This document shows, in pieces, positions 19,151 to 27,825 of a stretch of DNA of 64,000 bases. Source of the DNA: Akkermansiaceae bacterium (GTDB lineage: Bacteria; Verrucomicrobiota; Verrucomicrobiia; Verrucomicrobiales; Akkermansiaceae). The stretch's first letter is position 1. The number at the start of each line of letters is the position of its first letter. The DNA lies in assembly GCA_028822935.1 (NCBI GenBank), contig JAPKCM010000010.1, positions 1 to 64,000 on the forward strand, given 5' to 3'. Below the pieces are notes generated by a model. It worked only from the letters and a program-made list of their open reading frames with translations, was not told where the DNA came from and did not search any database. A program made the translations under genes and the position numbers.

Positions 19151-20397
19151 TTCTCCTGTGTGATTTTCTCAAGACCATTAATCTGCTTCCAGGAAAAATT
19201 CATCGTTCGAATTAGACCTGTGCCGGCCCGGTAGACTTCCAATGTAATTTTTGGAGTTTTCGTCTGCGTATCAATTTCGAAAATGCTAAACATTTTTCCT
19301 TTGGTCTCCTTGAAAAACATGTCCGGAGTTTTCTTTGGGGTCACGGTTCCACTACCTAAGGGACCACTGGTGATCTCAATTGTTTTTTCACCGATATGAT
19401 ATCCGGCGGTAAAATGACGATCGCCAGAAAGGAGAATCACGCCCTCCGTTTTCTGAAACAGGTCCAGAATCCTTTTCTGCTCAACTTTAAATCCTTTGAA
19501 ACCATCGTTAGATCCCTCCAACTCGAAGTTACTCCCACCGGAGACAATTTTGACTCTTGCGGTTGATTCAGAGAGCGTTTTCTCCAGCCACTGGAGTTGT
19601 TTTTCTCCAAACAAAGTTTTGGCCGGATCGGTAGAATCCATGCTCTTGTTCGGTGTTCTGTGATAGCGACTATCCAACATGATAAATTGGATGTCTCCGA
19701 TGCTATAGGTGAAGTAGATTCCCGGATTTCCTTTCTCTCCATAGGAAGGATTGGCCCAATGCGCTTTGAAAACTTCAAGGGAATCTTCTTTCCCCTTGGT
19801 TTGTCCGTCTGAGTTATTGGGTCCATAATCATGGTCATCCCAAATGCCATAAGTCGGGATTCTCGAGGTCGCTCGTTTAAAACCTCCAATGGAACGATGG
19901 CTCAAATAGTGCTTTGTGATGACCTCGGGGTTTGTTGAATCAGCATAGTGATTGTCGCCGAGCATCAGAATGAGATCAACGTCGTTCAGCTGAGAGATGT
20001 CGTCCCAAGTTGCCTCTTCATCAGATCCGGTTTTCCCGGAACAGGAAGAGAACAAAAATCTGAGTTTTAGACTTTTGCCCAATGGCTTCATCGTCTGGAA
20101 ATGAGAACGAGCCGATTTGGAATACTGATGGGCTTCAATTTGATAATAGTAGAGGGTGTCGGCCTTCAGTCCATCGATCGAAATTGAACCCATCTCGAAG
20201 TCTTTCTTGGCAATGACCTGAGCGTCTTTTAGGTTGGGATCTTCACTGATCCTTATTTTAACTTCTCCTTTCTCATCCAAGGCACACCAGATTTTGGCGC
20301 TTTGATCATCGACATGTCCAACCATTGGCCCCTGAAGAAGTGAAGCGGCGGTTAGGGTGTTGCAGGTAAAAATAAGGAGCAGGTAAATAATTTTCAT
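19147..20397 (-). CDS. Alkaline phosphatase D (PhoD-like) family protein
   Basis: QGPMVGHVDDQSAKIWCALDEKGEVKIRISEDP; SSCSGKTGSDEEATWDDISQLNDVDLILMLGDNHYAD; YGIWDDHDYGPNNSDG. Confidence 0.88.
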   Translation of the reverse strand: MKIIYLLLIFTCNTLTAASLLQGPMVGHVDDQSAKIWCALDEKGEVKIRISEDPNLKDAQVIAKKDFEMGSISIDGLKADTLYYYQIEAHQYSKSARSHFQTMKPLGKSLKLRFLFSSCSGKTGSDEEATWDDISQLNDVDLILMLGDNHYADSTNPEVITKHYLSHRSIGGFKRATSRIPTYGIWDDHDYGPNNSDGQTKGKEDSLEVFKAHWANPSYGEKGNPGIYFTYSIGDIQFIMLDSRYHRTPNKSMDSTDPAKTLFGEKQLQWLEKTLSESTARVKIVSGGSNFELEGSNDGFKGFKVEQKRILDLFQKTEGVILLSGDRHFTAGYHIGEKTIEITSGPLGSGTVTPKKTPDMFFKETKGKMFSIFEIDTQTKTPKITLEVYRAGTGLIRTMNFSWKQINGLEKITQEN

Positions 20398-20410
20398 AGA
20401 TTTTTTTTGC

Positions 20411-21403
20411 TTAGGCGTTCACGTCGACCACGATGCGGCCCTTGATCCGGCCTTTCAATATTTGGTCCCCCAACGCGGGCACCTCAACTAAATTGACAAC
20501 GTGAATCATGGCATCGAGTTTCTCCAGCGGTAGATCATTGGCAAGACGTCGCCACGCTCTCTCGCGTTGTTCAAAAGGTTGCATCACGCTGTCGATCCCC
20601 AGCAAGTTGACTCCACGAAGCAGAAAGGGAATGACACTTGATGGAAGGGCTGCTCCGCCAGCGAGTCCAATTGCGGCAACCGAGGCGCCGTATTTCAGCT
20701 GTCCGATCACCCGTGCGAGCATCGCTCCGCCGACGGCATCGAGACAGCCGGACCATCTTTCAGCTTCGAGAGGTCTCTTCGACACGGTGTCGATTTCATC
20801 GCGAGCGACGATTCGACTTGCACCGAGCGACTTCAAATAATCCGTGGTCTCGGGGCGGCCCGTCACCGCTGCAACTTGATAGCCGAGATTAGCAAGGATC
20901 GCCGTGGCGATCGAACCGACACCGCCCGCCGCTCCGGTGACCAGCACTTCTCCCTGATCCGGTTTCAAACCGTGATCTTCCAGCGCGATAATCGCGAGGA
21001 TCGCGGCAAAGCCAGCCGTCCCGATGGCCATCGTCTGTCTGGTCGTCAGCCCTTCAGGCAGCGGCACCAACCAGTCCGCCTTGACGCGCGCTTTTTGCGA
21101 ATAGCCTCCCCAATGCCTCTCGCCGACACGCCAACCGGTCAACACGACTTTGTCACCGGGCCGATAACGCGAATCCTCAGACGATTCGACGGTTCCCGCA
21201 AAATCGATTCCCGGGACGTGAGGATAGTTGCGCACAAGACCGCCGCCCGCCCGCATGCAAAGGCCATCCTTGTAGTTGACGGTGCTGTACTCGATCGCGA
21301 CGGTGACATTGCCCGCCGGCAATTGATCTTCGGTCAACGATTGCACTACAGCTGAGACTTCGGATTCGCCGTTCTTTTCGACAACTAAGGCATGGAATGT
21401 CAT
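20411..21403 (-). CDS. acuI: YhdH/AcuI-type acrylyl-CoA reductase (MDR family quinone oxidoreductase-like)
   Basis: NYKDGLCMRAGGGLVRNYPHVPGIDFAGTV, GWRVGERHWGGYSQKARV, VLVTGAAGGVGSIA typical of YhdH/AcuI. Confidence 0.87.
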   Translation of the reverse strand: MTFHALVVEKNGESEVSAVVQSLTEDQLPAGNVTVAIEYSTVNYKDGLCMRAGGGLVRNYPHVPGIDFAGTVESSEDSRYRPGDKVVLTGWRVGERHWGGYSQKARVKADWLVPLPEGLTTRQTMAIGTAGFAAILAIIALEDHGLKPDQGEVLVTGAAGGVGSIATAILANLGYQVAAVTGRPETTDYLKSLGASRIVARDEIDTVSKRPLEAERWSGCLDAVGGAMLARVIGQLKYGASVAAIGLAGGAALPSSVIPFLLRGVNLLGIDSVMQPFEQRERAWRRLANDLPLEKLDAMIHVVNLVEVPALGDQILKGRIKGRIVVDVNA

Positions 21404-21591
21404 GGATCGTTTTCTGTGAGTGTGAGGGGCGTCCTCTACGTGCTGTCAGCGAGCAACAGCTAGCGTGTGTTTGAGACTCCCGATGCTGCGAGAATAAGTC
21501 ATTGTTCTCGTAATTCAAGAGCGCTCGGGAAAGGAATCAGTCAGATAGGATGTCATCAATCCAAATCAGCCGGGGATCATAAGTCCCTCAA

Positions 21592-21835
21592 TCACTGCGG
21601 CGCTCCCACCGTCCCGCCATCGACGAACTCCGCCTTGGTGAGGGTCTGACGGCGGTCGTCCTTGCCGCGGGCCACCTTAATCGCCCAGCGCACGATGTGG
21701 CGGATCCGCTTGGTCTATGCCCAGTTCTGCAGCCAGTTCCGGCACTCCGGGCATCGTCCCGTTCCAGCGCCCCCGCAAGACCTCCCCGCGCAGATGCGCG
21801 GCCACCTATTCGGAGGGAATGAGAATGGTGAAACC
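21592..21835 (-). pseudogene. Relic of a GntR-type HTH transcriptional regulator: N-terminal HTH fragment and C-terminal tail with middle deleted
   Basis: Minus strand: GFTILIPSE*VAAHLRGEVLRGRWNGTMPGVPELAAELGID, then in a shifted frame KRIRHIVRWAIKVARGKDDRRQTLTKAEFVDGGTVGAPQ*. In-frame TAG sits where CAG is expected (SEQVAAHLRGE). Confidence 0.6.
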
Positions 21836-21973
21836 AAGGGTAAGATAAACCTGTCCAATCAAAGCATAGGAGTCCATCGAGAAAGCTCTCGCGCTGGAGA
21901 TGGGATGAAGTCGCAATTGTCCTAATTCAAATTATCTGACATTTAGAAGAGCGAGCCATAGAACCTTCGACCC

Positions 21974-22885
21974 ATGCCAAGAACTCAAGCAAACTTAATC
22001 CTGCTTTTCGCAGGAGCAATCTGGGGGATGGGCTTCGTCGCCCAATCCAGCGCGATGAAAGCCATCGGCCCCTTTCTCTTCATCGGGCTCCGCTTTGCTC
22101 TCGCTACCGTCGTCGTCCTCCCCTTCGCTCTGCGCGAGGCCCGCCGCACCGACCGACCGCTCGACAAACAGGGCCTGAAGGGACTTCTGTGGATCGGAGT
22201 GATTCTGTTTCTTGGCATGGCCTCGCAGCAGACGGGATTGCTGACCACCACTGTGACCAATTCCGGCTTCCTCACCGGCCTGTATGTCGTCTTCACCCCG
22301 ATTATCGCCGTCCTTTTCTTGCGGGAAATGCCCCACGTCATCGTCTGGCCCGGTGCTCTGCTCTCCTTGACGGGTATCTTTCTTCTCAGTGGGGGCGATC
22401 TCTTGACACTTAGTAAAGGTGATCTCCTGACGATCCTCTGCGCCGTGTTCTGGGCGATCCAAGTCATCCTGATCGGAAAATTCGGCAAGCGAACCGGACG
22501 ACCGCTCGCACTCTCCGCAATCCAGTTCGCCGTCTGCGCCGTTTTAGCTCTCGCCGTCGCCTTGGTGTTCGAGCCATTCGATTGGGTTGCAATCCGGGTA
22601 GCGACCAATGAGATCCTGTTCGCCGGTATCTTCTCGAGCGGCGTTGCCTTCACGCTCCAAGCAATCGCTCAGCGCCACACCACCTCCTCACAGGCTGCGA
22701 TCTTCCTCTCCTCGGAAGCCTTTTTCGCAGCCCTGTTTGGAGCCCTGATCCTCAGCGAACGCATCGGATTCGTTGGCTACCTCGGCTGCGCCCTGATGTT
22801 ATCCGCCATGCTGCTAGTCGAGATCGTGCCCGAGCTTCGGAAGAATAAAGGCAGAGCTCAAACTGAACGGGACCGTAAAGCCTGA
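21974..22885 (+). CDS. DMT (EamA) family transporter
   Basis: Repeated hydrophobic helices; LLFAGAIWGMGFVAQSSAM and SGGDLLTLSKGDLLTILCAVFWAIQVILIGKF; start-site ATGCCAAGAACT. Confidence 0.85.
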   Translation: MPRTQANLILLFAGAIWGMGFVAQSSAMKAIGPFLFIGLRFALATVVVLPFALREARRTDRPLDKQGLKGLLWIGVILFLGMASQQTGLLTTTVTNSGFLTGLYVVFTPIIAVLFLREMPHVIVWPGALLSLTGIFLLSGGDLLTLSKGDLLTILCAVFWAIQVILIGKFGKRTGRPLALSAIQFAVCAVLALAVALVFEPFDWVAIRVATNEILFAGIFSSGVAFTLQAIAQRHTTSSQAAIFLSSEAFFAALFGALILSERIGFVGYLGCALMLSAMLLVEIVPELRKNKGRAQTERDRKA

Positions 22886-22904
22886 CACATCGGCACCCTT
22901 GAAG

Positions 22905-22965
22905 CGCATCCCATGTCGTCGAGCAGGATGAAGAAAATGTTAGGTTTCCTGGATTCGGTCCCGTA
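22905..22965 (-). pseudogene. Very short relic of a sulfatase N-terminus
   Basis: Minus frame ESRKPNIFFILLDDMG resembles the sulfatase KPNI(L/F)FILxDDMG metal-binding start; continuation is not sulfatase-like. Confidence 0.35.
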
Positions 22966-23072
22966 TTCCTGCACCCGGAGCAGATCCGAAGGAAAAAGAA
23001 GCATAATAGGGTAATACGCCCTGTTTTTGGTCTGTATTTGAAAGGTCACCGATTCTCCAACAAATCCAACAA

Positions 23073-24269
23073 ATGAAAACAAAAGGTAATATTCTCGCAT
23101 TAGCAGGCCTGTTTGCCGGCGCCCTCACGGTGTCGGCGGCCGACACCCTCAAGGTGTTCATCCTGGCCGGTCAGTCCAATATGGTGGGCCATTCCAGGGG
23201 CCATACCACTGCGACCTTGTTCAATGCAGACGGTCCTAAAGACAAGGAACTCATCCAATTGGTCTTCAAAAAAGATTCGAAGGCGTCCAAGGCCATGCTG
23301 GACGAGCAACTGGTCCGCGCAAGAAAAGGCGATGAACTGAAGAAGAAAATAGAGACCATGACAGATGCCGATGCAAAAGCGGCCGCTGAAGCTGAAGTGG
23401 AAAAAATCAAAGCGGCCGGTGAGGCCTACAAAAAAGGGATTGAGGATTCCCTCCTTGTCTCGGATCGGGTTTACATCAATTCGATTTCAGATGGCAACCG
23501 AAAGTCAGGCAAACTCAGCATCGGTCATGCGGGTCATGGCCCCACCTCAATCGGACCGGAATACAGTTTTGGTCTTTCCATCGCAGAAAAAATTGAGGGC
23601 CCCATTTTATTGATCAAAACCTCGTGGGGCGGCAAGTCACTAAACTATAATTTTCGTCCGCCTTCAGCCGGAGAATACCAATTGGATGACAAACAGAAGG
23701 CCAGTGGCAAAGCGGATGAGATCAAGAAGAATGCCAGTCTCAATTATCGCATGATGAATGAAGCCGTCCATCAAGTTCTTGATAATCTCAAGGACAATCA
23801 CCCGGCTTATGACTCGAAAGCGGGTTACGAGATCGGCGGGTTTGTCTGGTTCCAGGGCTACAACGATCAGTTTTCGGACGCCTTTCGCGACAACTATAAG
23901 GACAATATGGTCCACTTCATCAACGACGTGCGGAAAGAGTATGAGACTCCGAAAATGCCCTTCATCATTGGGGTCTTAGGCACGGGCCAGACCAAGGAGA
24001 AAGTTGCTGAAAACGCGGTTTCGCTTGGCCAACGTGAAGCAGCCAAAGCTCCTGAATTTAAAGACAACGTCCTGGCGGTTGAGAGTTACACCCAATATGC
24101 CCTCGATTCCCTCGAGGTTTACAACAAGGGTTGGGCCAAGCATTTCCTTGAGTGGGACACCGTTGGCAGCGACCGCCCCTATCACTACCTGGGCAGTGGT
24201 AAATTCTTCGTTCGGCTAGGCGATTCCTTCGCAAGCTCGATGGCCGAACTGATCGAAAAACAAAAGTAA
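23073..24269 (+). CDS. SASA (sialate O-acetylesterase-like) domain secreted protein
   Basis: LKVFILAGQSNMVGHSRGH; LLIKTSWGGKSL; GFVWFQGYND motifs. Confidence 0.83.
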   Translation: MKTKGNILALAGLFAGALTVSAADTLKVFILAGQSNMVGHSRGHTTATLFNADGPKDKELIQLVFKKDSKASKAMLDEQLVRARKGDELKKKIETMTDADAKAAAEAEVEKIKAAGEAYKKGIEDSLLVSDRVYINSISDGNRKSGKLSIGHAGHGPTSIGPEYSFGLSIAEKIEGPILLIKTSWGGKSLNYNFRPPSAGEYQLDDKQKASGKADEIKKNASLNYRMMNEAVHQVLDNLKDNHPAYDSKAGYEIGGFVWFQGYNDQFSDAFRDNYKDNMVHFINDVRKEYETPKMPFIIGVLGTGQTKEKVAENAVSLGQREAAKAPEFKDNVLAVESYTQYALDSLEVYNKGWAKHFLEWDTVGSDRPYHYLGSGKFFVRLGDSFASSMAELIEKQK

Positions 24270-24283
24270 GAGCAGGTGAAATC

Positions 24284-26776
24284 ATGTCTATCATGAAACG
24301 ATTTGCAATTGCGATCCTGATCCTGGCTCTGCCCATGGGCGCGTCAGCCAACACCCTGCCGGCTGGTAAAGACACCAAGGACATCATGATTGGCGTGACC
24401 GGAATGTTTGTCGCCCTCAAGGGCGGGGAACTGCAGGTGACACAGATCACCCCGGACACCCCGGCGGCCGACACCCTTGAGAAGGGAGACGTGCTCCTGG
24501 CGGTCGACGGAAATTCGCTCGAAATCCAGGATCCGCGCCACCCGCTCGGCGTTGCGATCAATGCGGCCGAGGGTCGCGACGGGAAGATGAAGTTCTCGAT
24601 CGAGCGCGGCGGGGCGAAGAAGATGGTCGTGGTCCAACTCGACCCGCTCGGCAGCTACGGCACGACCTATCCGGTCGAGTGCAAGAAGTCGCAGAAGATC
24701 GTGGACGAGACCGCGGCGTTTATCCTGAAGCACGGCGGGCCGGGCGGTGGGATCAACGGGAACCTCGAGGCCTTGTTTCTGCTATCGACGGGCGAGAAGA
24801 AATACTTGCCTGCAGTCGAGAAATACGCAGTCGGTTTGGCCTCGAAGGGGCCCGGGACGAGCACGTGGTCGATTGGCTACAGCGGAATTTTCCTGGGCGA
24901 ATACTATCTCGCCACCGGCGACAAGCGGGTCCTGCCCGCACTAGAGGCCAGGTGCAAAACCCTCAGCGCCGGCCAGTATTTCGGCGGTTGGGGGCACGGG
25001 ACAAGCAACTGCGGGCCGGGCTATGTCACCGGCGGATTGTTGCATGCCGCAGGCGACCAGGCCCTAACGACCCTGGTCTTGGCCCGCGAGTGCGGGGTGA
25101 AGGTCAATGAGAAGACCTATGATGACGCGCTGAGTCTCTTCTTCCGCTATGCCGGTCGGGGCGGCGTGCCTTACGGTGATCATCACCCCGAATTGTGGTG
25201 GTCGTCGAATGGCAAGAACGGTGGCTTGGCCTCGGCCCTGACTCTCCTTCCGGACAAGAAATTTCAGGCAGGCGCCCAGTTATTGGCCTTGGCCGAGACC
25301 GACACCTATTTCGGTTGCGAAGGCGGACATGGCTCGTGCTTCGGCAACCAGACGTGGCGGAACATCGTCGATGCGCTGGTCCCCGAGCAGCACAAGAATT
25401 CCTATTGGCGCCACAAGGACGAGATGATCTGGTTCTACGAACTGTCCCGCATGCCGGGTGGAGGGTTCCGGACACCCTGGTTCCCGGGGCACGGCACGAT
25501 TGGCAAGGCGCCGCTCTACCAGACCGGCCTGATTGCAATGACCTACACCTCGTATCTCAAGAAGCTCCGGATCTGTGGCAAGCCGCGCACCGAGTTCAGC
25601 GTCCCGCACAGGCCGACCGCGGTCGAGCTGGCCCTAGAAACGGACGACTTCCATCGGGTTGACTTCATCGACGGGATCGTGATCAAGGAGCAACCGCACG
25701 AAATCGCGGCGGTCTTCCAGACTCTCTACAATGAAGACGGCACGATCAAGTCGAGCAATGCCAAGGCATCCATCAACGACAAGCGGAAGAAACAGATGCC
25801 GGTCGAGTGGTATGCAAAATTGATGCGCCACTACTCGCCGACGGTACGCGACTGGGCCGCCCACGGACTAGGTTTCCAGGGTGAAAAGGCTCTTTCGGAA
25901 ATCAAGAAGGCCCTGGCCAGCGACGACGGGCGCCTCCGCGTGGCAGGCCTCGATGCGATCAGTTGCGCGACCGGCTGGGGCATCGGCAAGACGACCTCGA
26001 ACATCACCCCGGAGATGATTAAGGCGCACTTCCTACCTCAAATTCTCAAGCCGCTCAAGAATCCCAAGGCACCGATGTGGGAGAAGCGGCACGCCCTCAT
26101 GGCGCTGAGTTGCTGTGACCCTGCTGCAATCAAGGATCACATAAACGTGGTCACGCCCTACCTCAGAAACCAGGAATGGTGGCTGCGTGCCGCAGCCTTT
26201 ACGGCATTGCTTCCGCTGATCCCGGAAACCGAGACCTTCCGCTCCGCTTTGCCCGCGATGCTTGCGAGCTACGACGCCGACAGCAACCTGCCCAGCCGCC
26301 GCTGGGGCGCGACGAGCCTTTTCAAAACCGCCATCGCGAAAAATCCCGAACTCAAGGACGAACTTGTCGAGGGCATGGCCAAATCGGTCAACCGCATCAA
26401 GCTCCGCGAGGGCTTCAAGCAGCCCATCGACCGGAACAACATTTTCGAGACGCTGCGCTACATCGACATGCAGAAGCATCCGGAACACGCGATTCCGTTT
26501 CTGCCGGCGATCGAACGAACTTATCCGTCCATGGAGGCTCTGCCGGCGAGCTGGACGATCATCGGCGCCCGCTGGGGAAATATCGGCCTGGCCAAGGCCG
26601 CCGCACAACTGGGCAAAGACGGCAAGCCCTTTGTCGCCAGCATGAAGCGGATCCAGCCGAACCTCGAGGCCCGCTGTGCCAAGAAGGACCATCAGGGTGC
26701 CACCCTGCAGAAGGCCCTGGATGCCCTCAAGATGGCTGTTAAGGACTGGGAGGAAGAATTCGGAGAAGTTCGTTGA
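24284..26776 (+). CDS. DUF6288-like protein with PDZ-like domain
   Basis: GVTGMFVALKGGELQVTQITPDTPAADTLEKGDVLLAVDGNSL (PDZ-like) followed by a long alpha/alpha-type region. Confidence 0.65.
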   Translation: MSIMKRFAIAILILALPMGASANTLPAGKDTKDIMIGVTGMFVALKGGELQVTQITPDTPAADTLEKGDVLLAVDGNSLEIQDPRHPLGVAINAAEGRDGKMKFSIERGGAKKMVVVQLDPLGSYGTTYPVECKKSQKIVDETAAFILKHGGPGGGINGNLEALFLLSTGEKKYLPAVEKYAVGLASKGPGTSTWSIGYSGIFLGEYYLATGDKRVLPALEARCKTLSAGQYFGGWGHGTSNCGPGYVTGGLLHAAGDQALTTLVLARECGVKVNEKTYDDALSLFFRYAGRGGVPYGDHHPELWWSSNGKNGGLASALTLLPDKKFQAGAQLLALAETDTYFGCEGGHGSCFGNQTWRNIVDALVPEQHKNSYWRHKDEMIWFYELSRMPGGGFRTPWFPGHGTIGKAPLYQTGLIAMTYTSYLKKLRICGKPRTEFSVPHRPTAVELALETDDFHRVDFIDGIVIKEQPHEIAAVFQTLYNEDGTIKSSNAKASINDKRKKQMPVEWYAKLMRHYSPTVRDWAAHGLGFQGEKALSEIKKALASDDGRLRVAGLDAISCATGWGIGKTTSNITPEMIKAHFLPQILKPLKNPKAPMWEKRHALMALSCCDPAAIKDHINVVTPYLRNQEWWLRAAAFTALLPLIPETETFRSALPAMLASYDADSNLPSRRWGATSLFKTAIAKNPELKDELVEGMAKSVNRIKLREGFKQPIDRNNIFETLRYIDMQKHPEHAIPFLPAIERTYPSMEALPASWTIIGARWGNIGLAKAAAQLGKDGKPFVASMKRIQPNLEARCAKKDHQGATLQKALDALKMAVKDWEEEFGEVR

Positions 26777-26779
26777 ATC

Positions 26780-27697
26780 ATGAAACAACCGGTCCGTCTT
26801 TTACTGCTGTCTCTCATCTTCTGCGCTCCCGCCTTCGCGATCGAGCCGGAGGTGCCGGGTGACTCTGGTGCGAAGCCCGCTGCCGAAAACGTGCGCGTGC
26901 TCAGCTACAATATTCACATGTGGCAAATCGGGGTCGATGATCTCGCTGCCGTCATCCGCAAATCCGAGGCTGACATTATTGGTCTGAACGAGGCTTGGGA
27001 CGAGAAGCGAAACGAAGAAATTGCCAAGAAGCTTGGATACAATTCCGTCTTCGGTGGTCGCTCTCCGACCGAAAAACACCCGGCGAAAGCGCACACCATC
27101 AATGGGTTTTATATGCCGCAGGTCCTGCTAACGAAGCACAAGATCATCCGCTCCGAGGTCTTCAATGCGATGGCAGCAAAGGATCATGAACGCTTCGACC
27201 CGGATGTTCCGATCTATCGTGGTGGAACCATGGCACTGCTGGAAACCGCGAAGGGGAACCGCTTGGTGGTATTCGTTCTGCACCTTCATCCGTGGGGTGA
27301 CGGGAGCAACGAGAAGATGACCTCAATGCGACTCAAGGAGATCGAGGGAATTCACAAAAAACTCGAACCCTACCGCGGTCTCCCGACTCTGATCATGGGC
27401 GACTTCAACACGCGTTCGCATGTCGATGTTCGTGGAGGATGGAAGGTGACACCTTACTTGGCCGATCACTGCTACAAGGATCTCTATCGCACGGCTCACC
27501 CAGACAAAAAGATCAGTCCAGGATTGACCTGTGGCGACAGCCGGATCGACTACATCTTTTACAACAAACACTGTTCGGCAGTCAGTAGTCAGGTCGTCAA
27601 ACACGGTGTTTTCGGATCGCTGGGCTACGATCACTCGGATCATCTCGCAGTTTCCGGCATCTTGGAAATCAAAGGCTCAAAAACGAAGACGAGATAG
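26780..27697 (+). CDS. Endonuclease/exonuclease/phosphatase family protein
   Basis: VRVLSYNIHMWQIG, IIGLNEAWD, LIMGDFNTRS, RIDYIFY, YDHSDHLAV motifs. Confidence 0.87.
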   Translation: MKQPVRLLLLSLIFCAPAFAIEPEVPGDSGAKPAAENVRVLSYNIHMWQIGVDDLAAVIRKSEADIIGLNEAWDEKRNEEIAKKLGYNSVFGGRSPTEKHPAKAHTINGFYMPQVLLTKHKIIRSEVFNAMAAKDHERFDPDVPIYRGGTMALLETAKGNRLVVFVLHLHPWGDGSNEKMTSMRLKEIEGIHKKLEPYRGLPTLIMGDFNTRSHVDVRGGWKVTPYLADHCYKDLYRTAHPDKKISPGLTCGDSRIDYIFYNKHCSAVSSQVVKHGVFGSLGYDHSDHLAVSGILEIKGSKTKTR

Positions 27698-27708
27698 ACT
27701 GGAGCTTT

Positions 27709-27825
27709 ATGATGCACCGATTGCTCAACCCGATCCAATACGCGGGACTGGCAATCCTCCTCGCGACCAGCGATCCACGCAAAGCACAAGACGATCACCA
27801 GAAAGAAAAAACGAAACATGACTAA
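27709..27825 (+). CDS. Possible 38-aa small ORF, perhaps a truncated signal-peptide relic
   Basis: MMHRLLNPIQYAGLAILLATSDPRKAQDDHQKEKTKHD*, ending across the start codon of the next gene. Confidence 0.2.
   Translation: MMHRLLNPIQYAGLAILLATSDPRKAQDDHQKEKTKHD

Noticed and set aside
21836-21935. Possible promoter or operator sites near the GntR relic
   Set aside because: No clear -35/-10 or palindromic operator could be defined by eye.
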